Source of the DNA: Thuidium tamariscinum
Lineage: Eukaryota; Streptophyta; Bryopsida; Hypnales; Thuidiaceae
Direction of reading: 5' to 3'
DNA: 64,000 nt
NCBI GenBank assembly: GCA_947034885.2
Contig: OX344752.2
Coordinates: forward strand, 1,984,001-2,048,000
The notes under the pieces: generated by a model
The model's database searches: none
Seen by the model: only the letters and a program-made list of their open reading frames with translations
Told to the model about the DNA's origin: nothing
Shown here: piece by piece, positions 1 through 13,130 of the stretch
Layout of the letters: each line of letters starts with the position of its first letter
How positions within the stretch are numbered: the first letter of the stretch is position 1
Translations under genes and position numbers: made by a program

Positions 1-1454
1 CACTTTGCTAAGTCCTAGTCACTGGAACTATTTGCACACACTACCTTCGTAACACTGGGCATATCACTTGGTGACATGGGGGGGGGGGCGGGAACTTCCA
101 TCTTAATGTGCAAGGACTTATGGTGGCACTACACACCATAGTCCTAACTGCCCCTTGAGTATCATCCCACTCCATACTAGCCTTTTTGGTATTTGCTACT
201 TTCCTTCTAATGCTAACTAGAATTCATCATCAACTCGGGACACTACGAGGAAGGTTTAGCAAGGAGCGGGACTCCACCCAATTGATGCCATGGGACACAT
301 ATATTAGTATTCTATGGTGCTTTGGATTAGTGGTGAAGTAACATCACCAACTTTGAATCACTAGGACTTACTAAGGCACCAAGAAGGAGAGAGGAGGGAG
401 ACTAATCCTTCCTATAGTACTCTGTGTAGTTTGGGGTGGTCTCCCTTTTGTATGGTGAAGGAGTACCCCAAATACACTTGGGTTTTGGAAGACCACCCCT
501 TTCCAACTCAAAACACCAAGTTACCTTACCATTTAAACTCTTGAACTTTCAAACGATGTAACTTTGTGCTTAGAGCTCCAAATCCCATATGCAAGACTAT
601 TTTGGACATCTACGCAACAAATAAATGCCTATAGACCTTTACTTGTCCCATTTAGATAAGTTTTCACACAGTTATGGCCCTCCAAAGATTCAGGATAACC
701 GGGAGAAGTATCATGCCTTCACCATGGCTCATCTTTTGGCCATAACTTTTAGCTCATCGCTTGGAACCTTGTAATGCCTATCATTCTATGTTCCTTGTGT
801 TTGTATCTTTTCAATGATATGATACATGCCATACTTACTTGAAGGATTCATTGAGAACCCCTACCTCATGTCCTTCAAATAACCCATCATTACTAGGACA
901 CAACCAACTTTGAACAGCCATAACTTTTAGCCTACAAATCCAAATCATGCGTTTTATAGATTGTTGAAAGCATCTACTCAAGATCTTTTCAAGCATGTAT
1001 AACATATATCCAAATTCTTCATAATTAAAGCACTATTGCGCCCTATTTGATCATGAGTCTCTCATTCCTTCCATCTTAATCTATTGCAAGGCTTGGAAGG
1101 TCACCTGAAGGTCCCTCCTTGCTCACTAAGGCACTTTGGGCACTCGAAGGAGATAGGAGTGTGACATCTAGGATGCAAATCCAAAGTTTACATGTGGTCT
1201 TTGTGAGCGCTTCTAACTCCACCCTTGAGCTAAAAGTTTATCACACGGGTCCTGTGTCTAATTGAGTTTTCTCTCTAATTGGGTGTTCAAAGAGAGCCTT
1301 CTAAGCAATGAACTCTTTTAGTCACGTTTGTTAAGTGTTTCTAATCTAATATTATGGTTAAAGTTCAACTAATCTACTCTATCCTATTCTATTTTATGGG
1401 TTGAAATTGTACCTAGTTCTAATTCCAAGCATTCGGTAAAAAGAAACTTAATAG
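1..1454. other. left flank without recognisable gene
   Basis: AT-rich sequence with a G-run near position 80 and no sustained open frame on either strand. It joins the inverted repeat copy that begins near 1455. It may be further TE sequence, since the homology between the two repeat copies stops here, but I see nothing that identifies it. Confidence 0.4.
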
Positions 1455-1493
1455 TAAAACAACGAAAATGAAAATCAAATGGGAGCGGTTTAC

Positions 1494-1589
1494 CTCCTCT
1501 ACGTAAATCTCCATAGTCCCATCGTCGAACATCATCATGTGTAAATACTCTCCCACAACCTCGCCATCGAAATCATCCCGGCTGTCCAT
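1494..1589 (-). CDS. short conserved TE exon (32 codons, 5' exon)
   Basis: On the minus strand an ATG at 1589 opens 32 codons reading M-D-S-R-D-D-F-D-G-E-V-V, followed by a Met-rich stretch and an acidic end. It stops exactly at a splice-donor-like GAG|GTAAAC in phase 0. The same exon occurs at 14999-15094 in the other copy, with substitutions that mostly preserve the protein. That suggests a real first exon of a TE gene whose remaining exons are missing here. The product is unknown. Confidence 0.45.
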
Positions 1590-3438
1590 CTAATCCATAG
1601 TAATTCTCACGTTGTTGGTCAATTAAATCTACCCTGGTTAAAAGGAAACTAAAGGTTATGTAGTGCTAATTTAATTGCGTAATTCTTTTAATTCCTAAAT
1701 CCCCGGTAATTAGAAAATACTGCAATTCAATTAGTCTACCTATTTTGTTAATGTTCTATTCTAAAGAAATCTAAGGAAATTTAATGGTTAGCTATTTGTT
1801 GTTTTTTGTTATTATTTTGGTTCGAATTTGATATCCTAATTATTTCAAATTGAATTCAATTAATTTGAATGGGAAATTATCGTCAAATCTTTTCAAATCT
1901 AATTAATTTTTGAAATTATTTTAAATCCTTAAAGAAATTAGTTGTCAATTTGTCCCTTCCCCTTTGTCTTATTGGAATATTTTAAATCAAAAACTATCAT
2001 CAAATCTTTTCAAATCTACTTAATTTTGAATTTGCGTTAATTTGTAATGAAATTGGTTGTCAATTTGTTTGTTTCCCTTTTGGCTTATTAGGCCTAATAA
2101 AACAAAGCCAACAAAATCCAAACCTTCTAAGAATCTAATTAATGACTAACTACCAAAGAACAGAGAACATTCCTAAAGAACGAGAATCAATTCAATAGTG
2201 AGATTCCTAAGAAATTAGTTTTTTAAACAAAAAAGGGTCAAAGCAAGGGAATAAGAACCTAATTCAATAGTGTTTATTCTTCAAAAATTAGTATTTTAAT
2301 ACTAATTCCTTCACGTGAGCTTCTTCTCGCACCTTAACTCCCACATTCCTTCATTTCTTCTTCATTCTTGAGAGTATGATGTTTTGTTAGTTGTTTCAAG
2401 AGTGTCAATGGCTATGGAGTGTGAAAGTTTGAGAGTATATTGAAGAAATTTTGGAAACTCCAATTTCGGATTTTTAGTGAAAATCAACAAAAAAGGTTGT
2501 GGCCCCAACAGCCAACCTATGATTTTGGCTTTTAATCCAAATTTGAGTTTTCAAAAGTTGTGAGTACTCACTTCAATTTTTGTTTAGTTCACCCTTGGCC
2601 CAGCCTGCTCAATCGCTAGCAGCCTTAGCCTGCTCCACCCGGGTGCCACGTGGCGGGGGCGGACTAGCCTGGTCCGATGGCTCCCGCTGGTTGGTCCGCC
2701 GATGGGCTGATCACCCCAGTGGACTGGTCCGACCAGGCTTTGGGAATTTTGATTTTGATTTTTTACCTTTTTTAAAAAAAAACCACACTTAAAGTTTAAA
2801 TCTATCTTATTCCTTAAATTAAAACACTAATGCAGAGGTGAGAGAAATAGGGGGAAGTAGTGCAAATATGAGGGAAATAGAGGAAGGTAGTGTGGCCTCT
2901 AGAATTTCCAACTAGTCGCCTTTCCAATTGATCAAGCTTCGTTTACTTCCTTTGATTTGAACCTCTTGGGTTTCAAACTTTAAAATGGAAATTCCCGGCT
3001 TGGTGTGGAGAGGTCGATAGCTTCGCCGTTTACAGTGACTTAAATCGTATTTCAAGAATTTTATTCGCAAAAGGAGGTACACTTGACAGTGTTTAACCGA
3101 ACTTTCACTTTAAATTCCCGAAATTTCTTAGTATTTCAAAATCTCACAACCAAAGGAGGTACACATGACAGTGTTTACCCAAATTTTGGTGTTTGATTAA
3201 TGAAATTTCCACAAAGCAAGTTTCCGTACAAAGGTGGGAATCGAGATTTTTCAAGTCTTGGATTCAAATGAAGGGGCCCTAAGCCTTCAAGAATTCAACA
3301 CGTGTCTACATGAAACTTGGCCAAGATCGTTGGTCCAAGTTGTGCTCCGACCTTGTCGGTAATACGAAATGTAACTAGAAAAGCAAGGTGTTGGTGAGCA
3401 AAAGAAAAGGGTACTGGCAACCTCGAGGGGGGCCCAAG

Positions 3439-3445
3439 TTATATA
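3439..3445 (-). promoter_or_regulatory. TATA-like box of left repeat copy
   Basis: TATATAA on the minus strand sits between GGGCCC-rich segments and is conserved at 13122-13130 in the inverted copy as TATATAAGG. It lies about 1.85 kb before the conserved 32-codon exon in the same orientation, so it could be the promoter of the repeat's transcript. This is inferred from position and conservation only. Confidence 0.45.
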
Positions 3446-5006
3446 CCCATGGCCGGGCCCCTCTCGGTAATTGCCAGTGAAAACATTTTGTTACTTTCTA
3501 TCCTAAACTACCCTAATGTAATTCCAAAATAATACTTGTTTAATGGTGGAAATTTCTAAAAACATCCCCATTTGGCTAATGAAATCTTGGCCAAATCAAA
3601 TCCAAGATCTTAACCCAAGATTTTTTGAAACTAACCCTAATTTACGTAGATATTTTGCAAATTAACCAAAAGTTATTTTAAAAATTGTCTTTCTTTAGCC
3701 CAAAGGTGGCTTTTTACAAGAAAGAGATCTTGACCAAATCCAATCTTTGATTTTCCAAGAGATATTTCCAAAATCACTTCCAATTAACCGCAATTAACGA
3801 TTAAAAAGTCAAACTAAGAGCTGACCCTCTCTATCTTTTAGGGAACAACTTGAAACGGAAAACCGTCTGCGCCATTGTCTTCAAAAGACCCCAATTAGCT
3901 TGAAGGACCCTTCACCCCTGACTCCTAGGCCGTTTGTGTGCCCAAATTGGAATTACGATAACTCCAATTAAAAGTCAAAAATCTAACTTTTAGGATTTGC
4001 GCATTTTGATGAATTTGTCAGGCCAAGGTTGTTAGGAATGTCCGTGAGAGTAAGGAATGACTCCTTATTTGCGACAATCGGACATCATTCGCTCCCGATA
4101 TGCCGGTCAACCCGCCGCCAACTTGTAACTTCTATTGAAATTCGATGTCCATACCGGTTCTGGTAGTTGGGAATGTCGGAATGTCTTCAAACTTGACTAG
4201 GCACTTATTAAGCACACAAAAACCTATCCTAATTTTTAGAGAGATTTTACCGCATCATACGTAAATTCTAGGAATTTATGAATACTTCTATGTGCGGTTG
4301 ACTTCCCATGGAGTCAACGTGGAATTTCGGAAAAATCCGAAATAAATTGGGTAACATCTAGAGAATTCCTAGATTCTTAGGGTAAGTTCCACGCGACCTT
4401 GCACTATTCTAATTTTAGTAATTTGGAATCACTTTGCCCAATTGGACAATTTAATTCCCGATGCTTGGGAATCTTAGACAATTGTTTGATTATTGTTCGC
4501 TTTTGGCATGCTCCTACCCTTGGAACACCTTTCTATAGTCTTCAATCTCCAATCCTCCATCTTTCATCTTGTGAAACTCCAATTCTCCAAGTCATCTGTA
4601 ATTGTTTTACTTTTAAATCCAATTTGTTTCAAAATTGAATTTAAGCCATGGTAACTTTTCTAGGCTCGTAGTAGACTCTTTTGGCTTAGTCAGTATGTCA
4701 TATGCATCCTTAAAAGGTTGATTTTGTACAGACAGATACTAGGACTGACTAACTCTCAATCCTCCAATTCTCTCAAAACTACTAAATCTTCACACGAACT
4801 TACTTTGGAGACTTAGAATGATTCAAATTCCTAGAATTAAGAATTTTCCACCTTCTAAGTTGGTTTTTCACCATTTTGGCATAGACTGAAACCAAAACTC
4901 CTTCAACACTCTTTTTATGTCCTTTTCTTATATATTTTTGCTAATTTTTGCTACTTAATTGCGAAAAATGGACCCAGAGTCCTGAGTGCCATCTCGAGGG
5001 CTCACA

Positions 5007-6658
5007 GTCTTGCCATTTGGATTGTGTAGATTGCCTATAGAATGACAACCTCAAACTCAATAATTAACTGCCTATCTGTATTCATAAAAATGCCTCCAAA
5101 ATTCTACTTTTATTTATACCAAAATTAGAGTTTGAAAAGAGCTTTGAAACTCTAAGTTTTTACAATACTAAGATTGTACCAAAGTCCACTTACAAGATGA
5201 AATGGCTAAGAAAAAATGTTATTTCTAACAATAATTTGGAATTTGTCCAATGAGAACATTTTAGGATGGAAAGAATATATAAATGCATAATTCCAAATTC
5301 AAATTCAAATCCTATAAATCTATATGTCAAAATCTAAAACCTTGCTCGACAAGTATATATTGATTTTGGATAAGTAGACTACTTTATTAATAGTCTTTTT
5401 TGTGGTTTACATGAATCCAAAGGTTGATCATGCACTCTAAAGGAACACGTACTTCTTCAAGGCAAATAAGGGGATATAAAGAGGGAGTTTTCTTCTTGCC
5501 CCTAGTTTTTGGTGTAAATTCGTCTTTAGAATCATGGAGACCCTGAATGAGCAACCTCATTGAAAATTCACACATATTTCTTTAATTGAAACAAAAATTG
5601 GTGTTTTTTTCTCGTTCTTCTTTTTGATTGGAAGTTTTCTCTTTATAAAGGGATGTAACTAAGGCCTCCCTTGTTTTAACTTTTGAATCAAGTATGGAAC
5701 AAATTCTTTATAATCATCAACCATATAAATGGTTAACCCTAGACTACCGCCAACTCCATTCTATGACATTTAGATGACAATTTAAGGACCTCCAAAGCAA
5801 ATAGAAGCATTTTTGTCATCAACTTTTTCATCTTGAACTTTTATGGTGAGCTATAAAGAGTATCCAATTGAGATTTTCGTCTCATTGGTATTTGTTTTCA
5901 TGTAGTTGAAAAGTAAGTAAAAAAACGCATTACAAAATATGTCATTAATTTTTAGTATATTTTGGGAAGTTGATACTTGTTGCTCTAAATCTAAAATTTC
6001 TCTTCAAAAACAATATTTTTAAGTTTGAGCCCAACAAACAAAATGAAGGTCATCTACTTTAATTTCTACTCCAATTGGAATTTTGAAAACATTCATAGCA
6101 TTGAATATTTTATTGCAATTTTAACTTTGGATGTATTTTCAATGTCTACTACATTCTAATTATAGAATTGATTGGAAATTGAATTTACACCATCATGTTT
6201 GTCATTGTAATATATACATGGTGAAATTTTCAGATTTTTTGAAATAATTTTTCATTCGATGTAATTTATACTCACTTTTTCTTCAAAAATTCTCAAAAAA
6301 TCAATTCTCCTTAAGAAAATCAATTTTTTTTGTGAAGTGTAGAAGACATGTAATTTCATCTCTGAAAAATAAATATAAATATTTTCATACATATCTAGTT
6401 CCAAAATGGTAGCAAATTGAATGATGGGCAATGAAGCTTGAAATCAATGGTTGTAGGTGTCTTCATTTGAGGGTGAAAGTTAATTTTCTTTTCTCTTTTG
6501 AAGTTTCCTTGCCGTGCCCATTGAGGTTGAAGATTTTGGACAAAGTTTTTTAATTTTTTTTTCTTATGAAGTGTCAAAGTGTCAATATTTCATTTTATTG
6601 TGGAGCTCCAAATCTCAACATTCATCCATATATAGGATAGAAAATATCATATTAGCAC

Positions 6659-6689
<31 letters not shown>

Positions 6690-7560
6690 CATTCTATTTT
6701 CATCCATTACTTGGCAATTTCATCCACTATTTTTTTAAAATTTAAAGTTTATTGGCAATTTCATCCAAAATTTGACTTTTTTTTTTCCCTATAGGCTTGG
6801 TACTAGGCCAAAAAATTTGGTGTGATTTTGTACCAAACCATAAAAAAACAAACCCTGCTTGGACATATGTACCTGGGGTCCTCAAATTTGGATGTCAATT
6901 ACAGCTGCAACATCCATCCCAATTGAACCAAGTGCATATCAAGATAAATGTTTTTTGGCGATTTGCTGCCAAATTCCAACATGATTCTGAGTTTCTGACG
7001 CTTGCTACAAATCTAGACAAAATTTGAGGTTTTCTAGCCCAACCTCTTACCAATTTCATCCAAGCTTGGGCCAAGAAATTGACAAATCTTTCTTATTACA
7101 GTCAATCATGCAACTCCAATGGATGATCAATAGAGTTCAATTAAGCAAGAGTAAGAAACTTACTACAGTACTGTACTGTACTTCTTCGTCCCGGCCTGCA
7201 GTTGATGGCCCCAACGGCAGCAAGGAGAAATCCCTGCTGGTGGAGAGCAGAGGCGCACGTCGCCCAGGGTGGGGCCTTGGTGGCGACCTGCGCTGAAGGA
7301 AGGAAGGAAATGAATGATTCAAGGCAGCGGATCAGCCTATCAATACAGTGGTTGGAAGGCGGTGATAACAGAATGTTACGGAGCACTCCGTATAACATAA
7401 GCTTACGGTTCTCACCGTAAGATAGCTTGGGAAAGGAGCCCTGCAAGTCAAGCTTTCCTGTAAGTTAACTTACCACTGAAGCCACTTCCGTCAGCACTCA
7501 GCACTGTCAGCAGCTTCTCTTCAGCTTATTCTGATTCTCGATCAGATGTGGCTGCCTGTC
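5007..7560. other. intergenic region upstream of the peroxidase gene
   Basis: AT-rich to about 7.1 kb, then rising in GC toward the gene. Short open frames here lack codon structure or recognisable motifs. An AAGG microsatellite-like run occurs near 7296. I see no gene; the last few hundred bases probably hold the promoter of the downstream gene. Confidence 0.5.
6661..6689. repeat. (TA)n microsatellite
   Basis: About 14 uninterrupted TA dinucleotides, seen directly in the sequence. Confidence 0.95.
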
Positions 7561-7899
7561 TACCCGTCCTTGTTGGTGGGAGCATCCGACAGTGGGCAGG
7601 ATCTCATGATTCCACCACTGCTGTGGCTGCTAGGTTACATCCGTCGCCATCCAAGTGATCGAATCCCCGGCCCCCTCCCTCTGGCTGAGGCGTGAGGGTC
7701 GACTTTCCGCTGCAAGCCCAGTGGCAGCGCAGCCCGCGCGCCACGGCAAATGAAGCCAGTTCATCAGAGGTTCTGAATCAGGTCCCTAATTCGATTGCGT
7801 CCTTCGAGAGAGGGAGGGAGGGAGTCCTCCGTCCGTCGGTCAATTGCGCCCACGCTCGTCCCCCTTGTGACGACTCACTCCTTTAACTTCGTGTCTGCC

Positions 7900-10724
7900 A
7901 TGGCTTTCGTTGCCACCGCCACTGTTGCAGCAGCTCTCCCGACTGCTCTCTCGCGCCTCTCCTCGCGCTCTTCCTCCCCCGCTGCCGCTGCCGCCGCAGC
8001 TGGCTTCCGATCGGTCCGTCGTGTCGCGTCTCGCTCCGTCGTCTTCGGCCGTCGTTGCCACCTCGCGACTTCGCTGCTCGGCCTCCCGCTGTTTGTGACG
8101 ACCGCCTCCTCCCCGCCCGTGCCCGTTCGCGCAATGGCCACCGGGGTCTCGGCTTCCGCGGCCTCCGTCAAGAGCGGCAGCCCTATTTACGACTTCGTGG
8201 TTCAGGTACGCAGGCACTCGCCACAGTAGGCTGAGCTGGGTTGCTTGGGGCGGGCGTTGCAATGCAAGGATTCCTTGGAGCGTGAGTCAGGGTGTGGGTG
8301 TAGATTAGGGGTTGACAAGCGGTTTGGATGGGATGGGGTTGTAGTTGCGATGGAGAAGAAATCATGGGATACCAATTTAGTAATGGGATAGCAACCGGTA
8401 CGTTTTCTTCTAACTTGGAGTGGAGTTTCTTGGAGGTGTGCTTTCTCGGGCTAGGGAAATGGGAATGGAGTGGAACCAATGGGGTGTCCAGAAACAGCAT
8501 TATGTATTGAGTAGTGACTCACATCTTTGAATTTATGGGCCACGAGAAGGGCGTGCGCCACCAAAAGGGATTATTCCATTTTTCATTTGAGGGTTTCCTT
8601 TGGGGCCACAGGTGGACGACGTGCCCTTTTTTATTGTCTTCAATGAACCTGCGGGCTGGTCTCTCGTTGCATGTCTCGTGAGATGGCTTTGCTATCTGAT
8701 TTCCTTAGAATGACACCAAGTGGCGAGGGACTAAGTAGTGTGAAAGCGACGAAATCACAGTTGTGGACTCTAGACTCAGTTTTTCTCCAGAACGAGTGTC
8801 ATTAGTAACAGCGTCATGAATGACTGCAGGATATTAATGGGAACGATGTGGAGCTGAGCGTGTACAAGGGCAAGGTTTTACTGATTGTCAACGTGGCTTC
8901 TGCATGGTAAGCAGATGTGGAAGAAGGGGTGTCATCAACTCTTGGCTACTGTCGTGGTGACAATTCTCGACGGAGGTGCAAGTAACCGGTCATGTGGTTC
9001 GTGATATTGCTATGTTTTGAGAAATGTAAAGTAGTCTATTTTCTTGAGATGCTCGGCAGTCCTCAATGTTTGCCTGACGTGATTGGGTGGCAGTGGGTTG
9101 ACTACCACAAATTACAAGGAACTCGCAGATATTTACAGCAAGTACAAAGACCAGGGTGAGTTCATTCTCACCAATTCTAGCTTTAGGCATTTGAGATTTG
9201 TGCCTTGGGAATGGAGATTGGGCCTCTCGCTTATGACGTTGCTAATTCTGTTCGTTTTAAAATCCCTCCTTGGTATTCTCTTTTTATCTCCAATGCAAGT
9301 CATTCGGACCATTTACGTTTTCATTTACCAACTTTGTGTAGATCTCAAGTTTTTGTAGGTGGTTTATATCATTTGATTGTGTGCGTCGAAAGGACTAATA
9401 TTTCACGACGGTTTCATACGGAGGTTTTCTGGTGGTCCAGGAGAGAGACTAAGACTCAAGGATCACTTAGACCCTTACTATTTGTTTTTCTTAGCGTCAA
9501 AAATCTAGAAACCATGCAAATCTGTATCAAGATTTTTGATGCAACCACTATGAACACGGAACACTCCCGGGCCTTTGTTTGGTCACAGATATCATTCGAT
9601 CGATTCCTGAAAGTTTGTGTGGGCAATGAGGTTTTGGCGTTCATGTATATGCATTTTGCTCACTAGATTGATTGATCTAAAGTCCGTACTGATTGACTGG
9701 CCATGTCTGACCACCATCCGTCTTTGTGAGAACTGCAGATTTTGAGGTTCTGGCTTTTCCTTGCAATCAATTTGGAGGCCAAGAGCCTGGGACCAATGAA
9801 CAGATTAAGGAATTCGCATGCACAAGGTTTAAAGCCGAGTACCCCATTTTTGATAAGGTAACGCTTCCACTTGTCGAGTCTCTCACACTCTCATGAAACA
9901 AATGCTTGTCATTTTCAGCGGAGTTAGGCCTGCTGTTCCAATCTGTCCCCGTTCTGTGGCTATTAACTAATCATTTAATCATCGGATACTGTATGATCAA
10001 GTTATGAATTGTTGAGGTCTGAAATACTGAGATCCCAATCAATTGCCGAAACTATCCTTGAACCATTGGAGTATAGTTAGCAATACTCATGTTACAGGGG
10101 TAGTATCTCATTGAAGTATAGTTAACTTTGATAGAGCCGAGAAGTTGATCTCATTTCTTTGAAGTCATGTGGTTGGATGACACTTGCGTTGTAAATGGGT
10201 GGCTTACAACTGACATGAAAGGGATTCCACGCAATTAGGGTTCTCACCGTAGAACTCATTGGTAGTCCTTGGTTTTACCTTTCTGGCAGATTGATGTAAA
10301 CGGCTCTCAAGAGGCACCGCTCTACAAGTTTTTAAAGTCTCAGAAAGGTGGCGGCTTGTTGGGTGATAGTATTAAGTGGAATTTCGCCAAGTTCCTAGTC
10401 GACAAGAATGGAAATGTAGTCGACCGCTATGCTCCCACCACTCCTCCTTCAAAGATAGAGGTTATCCTCAAGCACTTAAGTAGTGTCAATCGTATTGTAA
10501 TTCGTTGAGTTATTGTGAGATGTATTACTTTAGTGGAACGTTGAAGAGAATAGTGAGGCTCTGTACATTCAATTTGCAAATGTATACGATGCCTGCTTTT
10601 GTAAATTACGCTGGCAAGTAGATGTTGTGTACTTGAATGTTATTTGATATGTGCTCTTCTATTGATGTTGTGCACCGTGTCTTTTGTTTTGCAGAAGGAT
10701 CTTAAAAAGTATTTGAGCAGCTAA
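7900..10724 (+). CDS. GPX: plastid-type glutathione peroxidase (phospholipid hydroperoxide GPX), six exons
   Basis: Exons 7900-8205, 8830-8906, 9094-9155, 9739-9857, 10290-10460 and 10695-10724 join in frame with GT/AG borders to give 254 residues. The first ~90 are rich in Ala, Ser and Arg, as in a plastid transit peptide; the GPX fold starts near I-Y-D-F. The tetrad is C128 (its codon split by intron 2), Q163, W218 and N219. F-P-C-N-Q-F-G follows at 155-161 and the resolving Cys is C176 in F-A-C-T-R-F. Peroxidatic Cys instead of selenocysteine plus that resolving Cys is the plant pattern, which uses thioredoxin to reduce lipid and hydrogen peroxides. The 7900 ATG is preferred to the in-frame ATG at 7795 because the transit-like sequence starts there. 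The last exon supplies the expected K-D-L-K-K-Y end; without that splice the frame stays open to 10508. Confidence 0.93.
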
Positions 10725-11234
10725 GTGCCGAGTTCAATGTTGTTGAAGCGAGTATGCAAGGAACTCTTGGCCTTGCCTTGGCCTTTGATTTCTGGTTTCT
10801 GTTTATAGTTTCTTAGAGTTTCTGAATGTTTTTGGTTTTGTAGTGAGTACATTTTTGTTATATTTGATCGCTAAACATCCAGAAAATTTTGGTTTGCCTA
10901 GCTACAAGGGTCGAAGGGCAAACTCTCTTATTTTGTATAATCAAATTTTGGAGAAATCGAATTTCAGGTAGTATTTGTAATATTTTTGTATCTGAGTTTG
11001 GAATACCCATATCCGTCACTGTGAAGCAGAAGGTAGAAGTGTCTGATTCCGTATGCCACCAAAATTTTGTCAAAGTAGAGTTTTGTTGAAGTAGTATTAA
11101 TATGACCTTAACCCTGAGGCGGATGAAGCCTATGACCATGTAATTTTCCATTGCTTTGTTTCCTCTATACTGCAACTAAATTGGAGTGGTAGTTATTTTA
11201 TTTTATTTTTGGAGATTAAATCACATGTATTTTA
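10725..11234. other. 3' flank of the peroxidase gene
   Basis: T-rich on the + strand and probably includes the 3' UTR and polyadenylation region. Short open frames at 10858-11175 are weak and on both strands, so I do not call a gene. Confidence 0.5.
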
Positions 11235-11509
11235 TAAGTCATAAAGTTTTTTTGTTTTGTTTTTTAGACACAAATGAAATGGAATTTCATTGCAAAGAAG
11301 TAGAGTACAATGCACCAACCACGAGTGGCTTAGTGGGGAACACAACAAGCAAAGGATGACAACGACACAGACGAGATGTAGATCCAACTCTATTCAAACT
11401 TTATCCTACGATCACAGTGTGGATGGATGCTGAAGGCTTCCTTTGGTCAGGTCGGGAAGAGGCGACACCTCGACCGGCGTCAGAGGGGCGGTGTCTAAGT
11501 CATAAAGTT
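11235..11509 (-). mobile_element. short retroposon (SINE or 5'-truncated LINE) with 14-bp target duplication
   Basis: TAAGTCATAAAGTT occurs at 11235-11248 and again at 11496-11509. Between them lie 247 bp that end, on the minus strand, in an A-rich tail (T-runs with G interruptions at 11249-11275 on the plus strand). Flanking direct repeats plus a poly(A) tail are the signature of target-primed retroposition. The minus-strand head contains a GGTCGAGG stretch resembling an RNA polymerase III B box, which would favour a SINE. The segment before the tail (ATTGTACTCTACTTC...) resembles plant LINE 3' ends, so a 5'-truncated LINE is the alternative. Confidence 0.85.
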
Positions 11510-13121
11510 ATTTAAACCAAATTGGCCTGGCCAAAGGTGGATCAGTCTGGGGGGTGGATGTGAGCCTTCGAGATGGCACTCAGGACTCTGGGTCCATTTT
11601 TCGCGATAAAATAGCGAAAATTAGCCAAAATATTCAAAAAAAAAGACATGAAAAGAGTGTTGAAGGAGTTTTGGTGTCAGTCTATGCCAAAATGGTGGAA
11701 AATCAACTTAGAAGGTGGAAAATTCCTAATCCTAGGAATTTGAATCATTCTAAGTCTCCAAAGTAAGTTTGTGTGAAGATTTAGTAGTTTTGAGAGAATT
11801 GGAAGATGAGAGTTAGTCAGTCCTAGTGACTGTCTGTGCAAAATCAACCTCTTAAGGATGCACATGACATACTGACTAAGCTAAAAGAGTCTACTACGAG
11901 CCTAGAAGAGTTACCATGGCTTAAATTCAATTTTGAAACAAATTGGATTTAAAAGTAAAACCACTACAAATGACTTGGAGAATTCGAACTTCACAAGATA
12001 AAAGATGGAAGATTGGAGATTGAAGACTACAAAAAGGTGTTCCAAGAGTAAGAGCATGCCAGGAGCGAACAAGAATCAAACAATTGTCCAAGATTCCCGG
12101 GCATCGGAAATTAAATTGTCCAATTGGGCAAAGTAATTCCAAATTACTAAAATTAGAATAGTGTAAGGTTACGTGGGACTTACACTAAGAGTCTAGGAGT
12201 GCCCTAGATGTTACCCAATTTATTTCGGATTTTTCCAAAATTCCACGTTGACTCCATGGGAAGTCAACCGCATATAGAAATGTTTGTAAATTCCTAGAAT
12301 TTACGTATGATGCGGTAAAATCTCACTAAAAATTAGGATATGTTTTTGTGTGCTTAATAAGCGCCCGGTCAAGTTTGAAGACATTCCGACATTCCCAACT
12401 ACCAGAACCGGCATCGACATCGAATTTCAATAGAAGTTACAAGTTGGCGGCGGGTTGACCGGTGTATCAGGAGCGAATGATGTCTGATTGTCGCAAATAA
12501 GGAGTCATTCCTTACTCTCATGGACATTCCTAACAACTCTGACCTGACAGATTCATCAAAAGACGCAAATCCTAAAAGTTAGATTTTTGACTTTTAATTG
12601 GAGTTACCGTAATTCCAATTTGGGCGCGCAAACGGCCTAGGAGTGAGGGGTGAAGGCTCCTTCGAGCTAATTGGGGTCTTTTGAAGACAATGGCACAGAC
12701 GGTTTTTCGTTTCGAGTTGTTCCCTAAAAGATAGAGAGGATCAGCTCTTAATTTGACTTTTTAATCGTTAATTGCGATTAATTAGAAGTGATTTTGGAAA
12801 TATCTCTTGGAAAATCAAAGATTGGATTTGGTCAAGATCTCTTTCTTGCATAAAAAGTCATCTTTGGGCTAAAGAAAGACAATTTTCAAAATGACTTTTG
12901 GTTAATTTGCAAAATATCTACGTAAATTAGGGTTAATTCCAAAATATTTTGGGTTAAGATCTTGGATTTGATTTGGCTAAGATTTCATTAGCCAAATGGG
13001 GATGTTTTTAGAAATTTCCACCATTAAACAAATATTATTTTGGAATTACATTAGGGTAGTTTAGGGTAGGAAGTAACAAAGTGTTTTCACTGGCAATTAC
13101 TGAGAGGGGCCCGGCCATGGG

Positions 13122-13130
13122 TATATAAGG
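13122..13130 (+). promoter_or_regulatory. TATA-like box of right repeat copy
   Basis: TATATAAGG follows GGCCATGGG and precedes GGCCCCCCTCGAGG. It is conserved at the mirrored position in the left copy, which supports function as a core promoter of the repeat. Confidence 0.45.

Larger units (their letters stand above)
1455..5006 (-). repeat. left copy of a ~3.55 kb dispersed repeat (probable TE)
   Basis: The reverse complement of this stretch aligns along its length with 11559-15134; matching landmarks include the TATA/GGGCCC region, the short exon at 1494-1589 and paired copies of AAAGGAGGTACAC. In its own orientation the unit begins TGTGAGCC at 5006, where both copies stop matching, and ends near 1455. 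It contains a GC-rich block (about 2640-2735) and a TATATAA box (3439-3445). By eye identity is about 85 percent. It could be an LTR-type unit, since it starts TG, or the end region of a DNA transposon; no polymerase or transposase is present. Confidence 0.8.

Noticed and set aside
7795-7899. In-frame upstream ATG extending the peroxidase by 35 residues
   Set aside because: The extension lacks transit-peptide character, and the ATG at 7900 begins a typical Ala/Ser-rich plastid leader. It may be used but is less likely.
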